A program made the translations under genes and the position numbers. The notes beneath the pieces are model-generated. The model ran no database searches, was not told where the DNA came from, and saw only the letters and a program-made list of their open reading frames with translations. A stretch of 64,000 bases of DNA from Chryseobacterium sp. ISL-80 (GTDB lineage: Bacteria > Bacillota > Bacilli > Bacillales > Cytobacillaceae). The stretch covers positions 124,001 to 188,000 of the forward strand of contig JAGGQZ010000013.1 in NCBI GenBank assembly GCA_018613055.1. Reading direction: 5' to 3'. Below are positions 16,901-23,943 of this stretch, piece by piece (within the stretch, counting starts at the first letter, position 1; every line of letters begins with the position of its first letter).

Positions 16901-17692
16901 ATGAGAGATCTGAAAGGATATATTTTTGACTTGGATGGTACCGTATATCTTGGCAAGCAATTGATTGAAGGAGCGGATATCGTGATCAACTCCCTTCTCG
17001 ATCATGGAAAGAAAGTGTTATTCCTGACAAATAAGACAATCGAGTCCCGTCAGCGTTATGTCGAAAAGCTGCGGAGTTTTAATATCAATGCAAGCCTCGA
17101 GAACATTTTGAACCCAACGGTTACTTTAATTGATTACTTACGGGAACACCATCCTGATGCCACATTATATGTGATTGGCGAGCAGCCAATTAAGGATGAA
17201 CTGACACTTGCGGGGTTTCGAGAAGGAATGGCACCATCAGAGGTCGATGTGGTTGTGCTGTCATGGGATCGCGATTTTCACTATGATCATTTGAATTTTG
17301 CTTACCAGGCGGTGAAGCTTGGCGCAAAAATGATTGCCACTAATCCTGACAGAACCTGCCCAGTGGAAGTTGGCGATGTTCCTGACTGTGCCGGGATGAT
17401 CGGCGCTGTAGAAGCAGTTGCCGGGAAAAAGATTGATGTACAGATTGGAAAGCCGTCCGTTCTGACGATTGAAGCAGCATTAAAAATACTGCAGCTTAAA
17501 CCGGATGAATGTGTGATGATCGGCGACCGCCTCGAAACGGATATCCGGATGGGCATCGAAGCAGGAATGAAGACAGCACTTGTGCTTAGCGGTATAACGA
17601 CAGAGGATGATTTGAGGAGTTCAGCCTGGAAGCCGGACTATGTTTTACCATCGGTGAGTGGATTGTTAGCGGCAAAAAGGGCAGGGGGCTGA
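16901..17692 (+). CDS. HAD-superfamily IIA phosphatase (NagD/AraL-like)
   Basis: ATG 16901 follows GGGGGAG; an ATG at 16865 lies inside the terminator and is rejected. The product is 263 residues. HAD motif I is YIFDLDGTVYLG, motif II VLFLTNKT, motif III IGKPS and motif IV MIGDRLETDI. The large C2A cap lies between motifs II and III, as in NagD, AraL and p-nitrophenyl phosphatases. These enzymes dephosphorylate small sugar or polyol phosphates. The GlpP-type leader in front suggests glycerol phosphate or a related compound as substrate, or removal of an inhibitory phosphate ester. Confidence 0.88.
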   Translation: MRDLKGYIFDLDGTVYLGKQLIEGADIVINSLLDHGKKVLFLTNKTIESRQRYVEKLRSFNINASLENILNPTVTLIDYLREHHPDATLYVIGEQPIKDELTLAGFREGMAPSEVDVVVLSWDRDFHYDHLNFAYQAVKLGAKMIATNPDRTCPVEVGDVPDCAGMIGAVEAVAGKKIDVQIGKPSVLTIEAALKILQLKPDECVMIGDRLETDIRMGIEAGMKTALVLSGITTEDDLRSSAWKPDYVLPSVSGLLAAKRAGG

Positions 17693-17710
17693 CCTCATGG
17701 TCCAATAGGC

Positions 17711-17747
17711 AAAAAAGGAAGCGGTGATAGGACCCGCTTCCTTTTTC
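17711..17747 (+). terminator. terminator of the Ugp-like operon
   Basis: GGAAGCGG (17717-17724) pairs with CCGCTTCC (17734-17741), followed by TTTTTCGTTTT. An A-run precedes the stem, so it could act in both directions. Confidence 0.85.
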
Positions 17748-17805
17748 GTTTTATAGGAAATTATAAAACCTATTAGGGGTGGATAACTACTGTGGATGTC
17801 TGAAT

Positions 17806-17985
17806 CCAGCTCCAGCGCCTAGCCAGTTTTCGTCTCTGCAAGTGCTTCCTCGAGTATCTTGCGAAAAGCGTTAGCTTTGAGCAACTCGAGTGGCTTCGGT
17901 CCGCCCAATGAAGTCAAAGAACGACTTCACCGGTCAGCCCTCCAGCGCTTGTCGGGGCTGAACGAGGCACTTGCGCTTTTTGTTC
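17806..17985. repeat. dispersed Bacillaceae intergenic repeat, imperfectly palindromic
   Basis: The stretch contains blocks I recognise as a common intergenic repeat of Bacillus-group genomes: CTCCAGCGCCTAG, CTTCGGTCCGCCCAATGAAG, GAAGTC/GACTTC around AAAGAAC, CCAGCGCTTGTCGGGGCTGA and GCACTTGCGCTTTTTGTTC. A block of about 55 bases after CGCCTAG looks inserted relative to the form I remember. It is noncoding and lies between convergent genes. No second copy is present in this window. Confidence 0.55.
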
Positions 17986-17987
17986 TG

Positions 17988-20972
17988 CTATTGAATTCCT
18001 TTATCGTCCTTCATCAATTTCTTCATATCGATTTTAAGCATCCGATCCATCGGGTAGGTCGTTGTATAGCGGTATTTATCCGCTCCGGATTCAAATACGA
18101 CATACAGTTCTTTTTGTACTTCCACAATTCCTTCAGGCATCGGAATGGCTTCGATACTTTGACGAGGTTTTACAGTGTGCCCATCCAGGAACCACAGTGG
18201 TACTTCTTTTCCATCGACATTTACATAGGAATGAGGGTCTTCTTTTAACGGGTATTCGTAACGATACAGCACGCTATCGTTAGCTCTTCCGTAAGATGTA
18301 CTTAGCGTGATGCCGTTTTGTGCTTCTTTTTGTACAATCGCGCCCTGAACCTTTCCGGTCGTCGAAAGGACGTAATCTGGTACGGCATTGTGCTCTGGTG
18401 AGCCATTCCAATGATCCTCAGCTAGCATGTCGTTGTTTCGTTCCAAATTAAAACCAACCATCCAGGCGTATTGCATCTCCCCATCCCTGTTCTCGATATG
18501 GTGCGATGGATCAGTCGGATAGGAGCTTGCTTCATAGAATTCCCCGACCCAGAGAATGCCTTCATCATATACGGTGTAAGCAGCTTCGACCGGTATTGGA
18601 ATCTGTTTTGTGAACTGGATTTCTTCGTTATTTTCTGCTTCCACCAGATCGCTTAACTTGAAGCTGAACAAGTAATTCTCGGAAGCAACCCAGCCATGGT
18701 CACGACTGACAGTAACGCCGCCCGCATGACCGGTATAAGGTGTGCCATCCGTATTGTAAAGGACAACAGACTTCACCAGTTTGCCTGTCGTGCGATTTGT
18801 TATCGTAATGGTTCCCGGTCTAATCCCATCATCGACGTAGCTGATCGTAAGCAGCCAGTCTTTTTTCTTATAATAGGTCAATCCTTGAGGGACGAGCCCC
18901 TGTGCAAGGCCGGCGATCACCGGGCCGTCTGAACTGATATCCCATAGGCCCTGGTAGGCAGGGTCTTTTTCGTGTTCCCACCGTTCCAGCTGGGTGATGA
19001 TCTGGTGTTTTGGTGTTACCTGTACAGGCTCTGATTTTTCCGATACATTTCCTGATGTATCCTCCGCGCTTACTTGTAAGGTATATGTTTGGTTGCCAAT
19101 TAACGTATAGAGCGTAAAGGAAGTTTGCTGTGAGTCAACAGAGTATTCAAGCTTACCATTTTTGTAAATGTGATAACGGTAAAGGTCGGTTTCATTGGAG
19201 GTCTCCCAGTTCAAAGTAGCCTCTCCGTTACCTGCGATGGCTTCCAGATTAGTTGGTGCTGCCGGTGCATCCTCATCTACCACAGGACGATTTGGAACTT
19301 GATCTTCTGCCAGCCATCCCGGTGTTGGCTGTTGATTTGCTGCCAATTTTTCCATTGTCCGTGTATTGTCTTTTGGATAGGCGAACGTGACAGTTTGCTT
19401 CAATGTTACGTCCTGACTTGCGTAATCCGCTCTGACGACTTCACTGCCCTCGGGGTCATAGACGGTCACTGTATTGCCGCCGTTGACCAGCCCGCTGATA
19501 TCACCAAGGATGATTGTGTTCTCCTCACTTAGATATTTACTTTTGTACGAATAGAAGTAGTTATAGTTGAATGCTTCAAGTGAAATGGGGCTGATTGATG
19601 ATGCTCTGGTCCAAATCACTGCTGTTTCCCAAGGCTTTAAAATGAAAGTTTCTTTGATTTCTTCATTCCAAGTGTGGGAGGCGAATCGATATCCCTTCAG
19701 ATTGATTGGATCTGGACTATTATTATAAATCTCAAAGTATTCAAATGCGTCATATCCTGCGTAGTTATCGGTATTCGGAATCAATTCTGTGATAAGGAGC
19801 TCGGGTACCGGAACGTTTTCTGTCGGTGCTGAGACAAGTGGTGCTGTCGCTTCCGATTCATTCCCGACTTGATCGACAGCAGTTACTTTAAATGTATACT
19901 CCCGGTTCAACTCCAGAGGGGAAATGACTATACTTGTTTTGTCGGCAGCTGCAGAACCGAAAAGGGTTCCATTAATGTAGACGCGGTACTCGGAAAGGTC
20001 ACTTTCTGTATTAGCGGCCCACTGAAGTTTTACATGATCCTTCCCAGGTTTTGCTTTAAGTCCTGTCGGAGCTGCAGGAGCTTCATTGTCTACTACTTCC
20101 TGTGGCACAGCCCGGACTTCTTTTGTTGCCGGGGACTCGTTTCCTTCCGAGTCGACAGCTGTCACGCGGAACGCGTAAACCTGACCATTTTCCAATCCCA
20201 CGATCGTAGCTGTGGTTGTATCGGATGAAGTAGTCGTTCCATCAGAATGGTAGATTTTATACGAAAATGCACCAGCTGATGCTTCCCACGAAAGTGTTAT
20301 GGATTGGTTGGTTGGCGTTGCAGTAAGGTTGGCTGGTGTTGCTGGACCTGCCACTTGTTCAGTCAGGAGTAGAGATGGCGTTGGTGTTTCTCCGTTACGG
20401 ATCCTCGTCATCGCTGCAGAACTGTTTGCCTGGTAAATAACGCTTTTGTTGGTGATGCCATCGACTTCTCCGTCATTGATCAATGCCGTACTGAGAATGT
20501 TGCCATTTGTATCAGCAATTCCTACTTGACGAAGGCTGGTGTCATGCAAGCCTTGACCAGAAGTAGTCAGCGTGACTTCGTATATCTCGTCAGCAGTTAG
20601 ATAAGTGTCATAGTTGGAGTTGAAGTCCCATAGCGGCAAATCAGGATAGGCGAACTTCTTCAGCCATAGGACCAGTGAAGCTTTTGGCTGGATGACTTTT
20701 TCCTGGATGGGCCATGAGTTGGCAGGGCTTGAGAAGTTGCTTGTGAAGTATTGGAGCTGATAATCTTGCAGGTTGATTGCTTCTGAGGTGGTATTATAGA
20801 TTTCTACATACTCATAGGGCTGCCCGGAGCCGGCGGATTTCGTGACTATTTCCGTGATGACCAGAGGCGGACTAGAATCTTCCGCATTAACGTTCTGGTC
20901 TGGAAGGAACACTAGACCTAACCCAAAAACGAAAGTCAAAACAGTTACCCAGCTAATTAATTTGCTTTTCAA
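17988..20972 (-). CDS. large secreted multidomain protein: LTD, FN3, LTD, FN3 and a C-terminal propeller-like domain
   Basis: 994 residues from a TTG start (AAGGAGG 8 nt upstream). A Sec signal peptide ends near ...NVNAEDS. Domains in order: lamin-tail domain, about 35-190 (PLVITEIVTKS...YVEIYNTTSEAINLQDYQL); FN3 at 212-298 and 300-385; second LTD at 390-560; FN3 at 568-655; and a 330-residue C-terminal domain (GLAQGLVPQGLTYYKKKDWLL, HAGGVTVSRDHGWVA, EGILWVGEFYEASSYPT) resembling secreted beta-propeller proteins. There is no sortase or transmembrane tail. Its leader carries GlpP-type element 3, tying it to glycerol-phosphate metabolism. It may bind or process a phosphate-containing polymer, but I assign no activity. 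Confidence 0.8.
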   Translation of the reverse strand: MKSKLISWVTVLTFVFGLGLVFLPDQNVNAEDSSPPLVITEIVTKSAGSGQPYEYVEIYNTTSEAINLQDYQLQYFTSNFSSPANSWPIQEKVIQPKASLVLWLKKFAYPDLPLWDFNSNYDTYLTADEIYEVTLTTSGQGLHDTSLRQVGIADTNGNILSTALINDGEVDGITNKSVIYQANSSAAMTRIRNGETPTPSLLLTEQVAGPATPANLTATPTNQSITLSWEASAGAFSYKIYHSDGTTTSSDTTTATIVGLENGQVYAFRVTAVDSEGNESPATKEVRAVPQEVVDNEAPAAPTGLKAKPGKDHVKLQWAANTESDLSEYRVYINGTLFGSAAADKTSIVISPLELNREYTFKVTAVDQVGNESEATAPLVSAPTENVPVPELLITELIPNTDNYAGYDAFEYFEIYNNSPDPINLKGYRFASHTWNEEIKETFILKPWETAVIWTRASSISPISLEAFNYNYFYSYKSKYLSEENTIILGDISGLVNGGNTVTVYDPEGSEVVRADYASQDVTLKQTVTFAYPKDNTRTMEKLAANQQPTPGWLAEDQVPNRPVVDEDAPAAPTNLEAIAGNGEATLNWETSNETDLYRYHIYKNGKLEYSVDSQQTSFTLYTLIGNQTYTLQVSAEDTSGNVSEKSEPVQVTPKHQIITQLERWEHEKDPAYQGLWDISSDGPVIAGLAQGLVPQGLTYYKKKDWLLTISYVDDGIRPGTITITNRTTGKLVKSVVLYNTDGTPYTGHAGGVTVSRDHGWVASENYLFSFKLSDLVEAENNEEIQFTKQIPIPVEAAYTVYDEGILWVGEFYEASSYPTDPSHHIENRDGEMQYAWMVGFNLERNNDMLAEDHWNGSPEHNAVPDYVLSTTGKVQGAIVQKEAQNGITLSTSYGRANDSVLYRYEYPLKEDPHSYVNVDGKEVPLWFLDGHTVKPRQSIEAIPMPEGIVEVQKELYVVFESGADKYRYTTTYPMDRMLKIDMKKLMKDDKGIQ

Positions 20973-21010
20973 ACCTTCTTCCTCCTTTTAAAAATGTTTT
21001 TTATGTAAAA

Positions 21011-21088
21011 AATAAAAAGAACCCCATGCCAAAAGATTGTACGATTATCGTACAAACCATTTGCACAGGGTTCTCCTCATCTCTACCC
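21011..21088 (-). promoter_or_regulatory. antitermination leader, GlpP-type element 3 (minus strand)
   Basis: On the minus strand GGGT (21088-21085) pairs with ACCC (21071-21068) around a loop that is exactly AGAGATGAGGAGA (21084-21072). The terminator joins AACCCTGTGC (from 21072) to GGCATGGGGTT (ending 21020), with an inner TTGTACGAT/ATCGTACAA stem, followed by CTTTTTATTTTTT. The ACCC arm is shared between the two structures. It precedes the TTG start at 20972. Confidence 0.75.
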
Positions 21089-21109
21089 GTTATTAAAATA
21101 CCTAGTTCA

Positions 21110-21138
21110 ATCATACAATGAGGGCGCATGGGTGGCAA
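21110..21138 (-). promoter_or_regulatory. promoter of the LTD/FN3 protein gene
   Basis: On the minus strand, TTGCCA (21138-21133), a 17-bp spacer and TATGAT (21115-21110) lie just upstream of leader element 3. Confidence 0.7.
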
Positions 21139-21166
21139 GTGAATTCAGAATTATTAGAAAATAATA

Positions 21167-21195
21167 TTGAAAAGAACTATAATATGGTTTATGAT
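21167..21195 (+). promoter_or_regulatory. promoter of the MgtC-family gene
   Basis: TTGAAA (21167-21172), a 17-bp spacer and TATGAT (21190-21195). It is divergent from the promoter at 21110-21138. Confidence 0.65.
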
Positions 21196-21234
21196 AAGAG
21201 TAATTAAAATACTCCGGCTTATAGGAAGAGTAGA

Positions 21235-21315
21235 AGAGATCACCTATGAAGCGAACACTTATCCCTCACTTTTAGCGAGGAGATTAAGCATTCGTTCATG
21301 GAGTGGTCTCTTTTT
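21235..21315 (+). promoter_or_regulatory. structured leader with terminator upstream of the MgtC-family gene
   Basis: AGAGATCAC (21235-21243) pairs with GTGGTCTCT (21303-21311), then TTTTT. Further pairing inside joins ATGAA-CGAA to TTCG-TTCAT. The loop holds CCTCACTTTTAGCGAGG. Because the structure lies between promoter and gene, it is a candidate attenuator. The ligand is unknown; Mg2+ would fit the family, but this does not look like an M-box. Confidence 0.5.
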
Positions 21316-21336
21316 ATCGTGAAGGGAGTTGGTTAG

Positions 21337-21867
21337 ATGGGTGTTTACATTGAATACGTGTCTGGGTTCTTCTGGCAGCATGAAACCTATTTCCGGATTT
21401 TGGTTAGTGCTGTTTTGGGGTTTTTAATCGGATGGGATCGGACATCGAAAAATAAGCCGGCGGGATTAAAAACGTATACGTATGTGTCTGTGGCATGTAC
21501 ATTGATAACCATCGTCTCAATAGAGAGCGCAGAGATTTTCAGTCAGCATGATAGCGGCAAAGTAATGGATCCGATGCGTCTGGCAGCGCAAATTGTTTCA
21601 GGACTGGGTTTCCTCGGAGCAGGTGTTATCTTGAAAGATGGTCTGCGGGTAAAAGGCCTGACTTCAGCAGCAATGATTTTTTATGTTGGTGGAATCGGTA
21701 TTGGAATAGGGGCAGGTTTTTATGGCATTGTCATCTTCGCGACATTGGTAACATTCATCATTACGAAGATAGGAAACTTCTTTGAAGAACGGGAGATCAG
21801 GGTGCGTTTTCCATGGTTCAGGAAAAAAAGAAAGACAGACAAAAAACAAGAAGAGTTTGGAGCATGA
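21337..21867 (+). CDS. MgtC/SapB-family membrane protein
   Basis: 176 residues. Four or five membrane helices carry the MgtC/SapB core: FRILVSAVLGFLIGWDRTSKNKPAGLKTYTYVSVAC, RLAAQIVSGLGFLGAGVILKDGLRVKGLTSAA. The cytoplasmic tail is basic (RKKRKTDKKQEE). Family members affect Mg2+ homeostasis or ATP synthase activity in other bacteria; the molecular role in Bacillus is not settled. The ATG follows GAAGGGAG by about 13 nt. A structured leader precedes it and a terminator overlaps the 3' end. Confidence 0.88.
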   Translation: MGVYIEYVSGFFWQHETYFRILVSAVLGFLIGWDRTSKNKPAGLKTYTYVSVACTLITIVSIESAEIFSQHDSGKVMDPMRLAAQIVSGLGFLGAGVILKDGLRVKGLTSAAMIFYVGGIGIGIGAGFYGIVIFATLVTFIITKIGNFFEEREIRVRFPWFRKKRKTDKKQEEFGA

Positions 21868-21875
21868 ATTGGGTC

Positions 21876-21906
21876 GAGCTCAACTCCTTTGGGTTGAGCT
21901 CTTTTT
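21876..21906 (+). terminator. terminator of the MgtC-family gene
   Basis: GAGCTCAAC (21876-21884) and GTTGAGCTC (21893-21901) form a perfect 9-bp stem, followed by TTTTT. Confidence 0.85.
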
Positions 21907-21910
21907 CGGA

Positions 21911-22480
21911 TTACAAATCAAGATTCCAGAGCTTAGGATCACCAGAGGAAATAGCTAGGGCACCGGCGCTTAATCCATTGAGAATGTCTTCCTTATTGCT
22001 GATTAGCCCGCCAGCGATGATTGGCAGCGCAGTCATGTTCGTAAGTTTGTCAATCACAGATGGCATCAGGCCTGGAAGGATTTCAATCGCATCCGGCTTG
22101 CAGTTATGTGCGATTTCAATCCCTTTGACGAGAGCATTGCGATCGATCAGAAAAAGGCGCTGAATCGTCATTAAGCCTTCTTCCTTTGCATATTTAATCA
22201 GGTTGCTTTTTGTCGTGATGATACCTGCCGGTTTCCAGATTTCCGCAATGTATTTGATTGCACTCTTCGTGTTGGACAAACCGTCGATAAAATCAATATG
22301 TATAAATGTAGTTTTTCCCGCGGCCTTCAACTTTTTCAAATATCCATCCATCGTGATCAAATTGCCAGTAAGGATGAAAACAATGTTGGCGTTTGACCGA
22401 GCCGCCTTTTCCAGATCAGCTTCTTCCTTGATTGAAGCAATCACCTGCGATTGGACAATATCATTAATATTCGGTTTCAT
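21911..22480 (-). CDS. glpP: glycerol-3-phosphate-responsive antiterminator GlpP
   Basis: 189 residues, the usual GlpP length. The TIM-barrel-like family signature is clear: FILTGNLITMDGYLKKLKAAGKTTFIHIDFIDGL, KPAGIITTKSN, MTIQRLFLIDRNAL, AIEILPGLMP and PIIAGGLISNKEDI (each a short piece of a longer match). In B. subtilis GlpP binds glycerol 3-phosphate and acts on glp leader transcripts to prevent termination. Three leaders in this window share a hairpin-loop motif and are its likely targets. ATG with AGGGGTTGAG upstream. No glpF, glpK or glpD is adjacent, which is unusual for this gene. Confidence 0.9.
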   Translation of the reverse strand: MKPNINDIVQSQVIASIKEEADLEKAARSNANIVFILTGNLITMDGYLKKLKAAGKTTFIHIDFIDGLSNTKSAIKYIAEIWKPAGIITTKSNLIKYAKEEGLMTIQRLFLIDRNALVKGIEIAHNCKPDAIEILPGLMPSVIDKLTNMTALPIIAGGLISNKEDILNGLSAGALAISSGDPKLWNLDL

Positions 22481-22690
22481 CTACTCAACCCCTAAACGTC
22501 TGAATATTCTATCTTCATTATAGCATACTGGGACGGTTCTCCTGTCCTATTCATGAGACGAAAATAAGCAACATCATTCCTGTTCTCATAAAAGGCGCTT
22601 TTCGGAAATATGTTACTAATGCAACGTAAAACATTATGTTACAATTATTGGAAAGTGTTAATATGAAAATATTTAATGATAGGTGAATAT

Positions 22691-23155
22691 ATGAAGATAG
22701 TAAACTATAGGACCAGCACAATTATTGGACGTTTGTTGATTTGTGCACTATTCATCCTTACTGGTGTGGCTCTGATCTTAGCGAGTATTTATCTGGAAGC
22801 TCCTGCTCTAAGGAAGGTTGTCTCTGTGACTGCAGGCATTCTTGGAATTGGCTTTTTTGGAAGAATGGGGATAATGCTCATAATCCTTCTAATTAAGAAT
22901 AAACAAATGTTTCAATATGATCAGGAAAATATCACAGTCAGGGACAAAACAATTATACTGGATACCATTAAAAATATTGAAATTGAAAATGGTATAAGAA
23001 CGGAATACTTAGGAATAAAAACGCCTGCATTCATCCTGACTATACGAGGCGGCGAATCTATTTATATACCTACATACTATGTGATTTCAAAGAAGGATTT
23101 TCCGGTTGTCCACAAAACATTAAAAGGGATTGTCAGCGATCGGACAAAACGGTAA
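22691..23155 (+). CDS. small membrane protein of unknown function (154 aa)
   Basis: Start ATG 22691 follows AGGTGA closely; the ATG at 22676 has no ribosome binding site. Two N-terminal membrane helices (residues about 9-33 and 40-68) are followed by a cytoplasmic beta-rich domain that includes ITVRDKTIILDTIKNIEIENG and SIYIPTYYV. The architecture of two helices plus a PH-like domain resembles small Bacillus proteins such as the DUF5381 (YfjD) group. That match is from memory and uncertain, and I assign no function. Confidence 0.65.
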   Translation: MKIVNYRTSTIIGRLLICALFILTGVALILASIYLEAPALRKVVSVTAGILGIGFFGRMGIMLIILLIKNKQMFQYDQENITVRDKTIILDTIKNIEIENGIRTEYLGIKTPAFILTIRGGESIYIPTYYVISKKDFPVVHKTLKGIVSDRTKR

Positions 23156-23320
23156 AGAGACAAAAATGCTGGTTCCTGTGATAGGAGACCCGTTACTTGA
23201 TTCCTGAAAATATTCCCAAATATGTTAAACTATTAAATAAATGTAGTTGGCATTAGCTTTAATAGCCTTCTATTAATATCCTTGCTGAAGACCATCATCG
23301 TGTAATGGGGGGAGATTATA

Positions 23321-23872
23321 TTGAAAAAAGTACTGACATTTGTGTTGGTTGTCATTGGCTTGGTTATGGCATTCGGGTACGGGACATACAAAATTTTAGG
23401 AAACGTTGACCATTACGAGGAGAAAAGCTCTGCAAATGAATCTCGTTCAGTGGCAGCACCTGAAGAAAATGGAGATTCTCCTTATGAAACAGAGAAAGAA
23501 GAATATGAAGAGCAAACCAAAAACATCGGTGGACAAATCTTCGAACTGAACTTGACGGATAGCACGACAGAAGGTGAGATGATCGAAATCATGCACAAGA
23601 TGACTCATCAAAAAGTGAAAGCTGAAGATAAATGGGGAGCAATTCCCATGTCAGAGGACACGGTTGCACAGGTTTTAGAGTTCTTGACGAAGTCCCAATT
23701 TGCTTCGAAAGAAGATCTTATCGACATTGCAGAAAAGTGGAAAAGCGGGAATTTCCAAACGGTCGACCATGACCACAATTATTTCTGGGAATGGCAAGGC
23801 GGTACTGTTGGCAGGGCATACGGAGTAATGAGCGCTGCGGAGGAAGAAGAATTCATTAAGAATAATTTCTAA
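23321..23872 (+). CDS. DUF6241-like membrane-anchored or secreted protein, 183 aa
   Basis: TTG start with a GGGGGGAG ribosome binding site. An N-terminal hydrophobic helix (residues 3-25) is a signal anchor or signal peptide. An acidic low-complexity linker (residues about 30-70) follows, then a globular domain with MIEIMHKMTHQKVKAEDKWGAIPMS, LIDIAEKWKSGNF and DHDHNYFWEWQGGTVGRAYGVMS. These are features I associate with DUF6241 proteins of Bacillus. Function unknown. Terminator directly after the stop. Confidence 0.75.
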   Translation: MKKVLTFVLVVIGLVMAFGYGTYKILGNVDHYEEKSSANESRSVAAPEENGDSPYETEKEEYEEQTKNIGGQIFELNLTDSTTEGEMIEIMHKMTHQKVKAEDKWGAIPMSEDTVAQVLEFLTKSQFASKEDLIDIAEKWKSGNFQTVDHDHNYFWEWQGGTVGRAYGVMSAAEEEEFIKNNF

Positions 23873-23902
23873 AAGCACGGGAAACGGTTCCCGTGCTTTT
23901 TT
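23872..23902 (+). terminator. terminator, probably bidirectional, between DUF6241-like and fdhF genes
   Basis: AGCACGGGAA and TTCCCGTGCT form a 10-bp stem followed by TTTTTT. On the minus strand the same stem ends in TTTTAG and can serve the convergent formate dehydrogenase operon. Confidence 0.85.
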
Positions 23903-23943
23903 GCTGTCCATTCGGAATCTTCCTTGCGATATCAAAGAGGCTT

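Noticed and set aside
18062-20228. Plus-strand frames opposite the LTD/FN3 gene
   Set aside because: They are short, lack ribosome binding sites and are shadows of a long, well-organised minus-strand gene.
21240-21300. MgtC leader as a fourth GlpP-type element
   Set aside because: It shares only GAGGAGATT. The full 13-nt loop motif and the short closing hairpin are missing.
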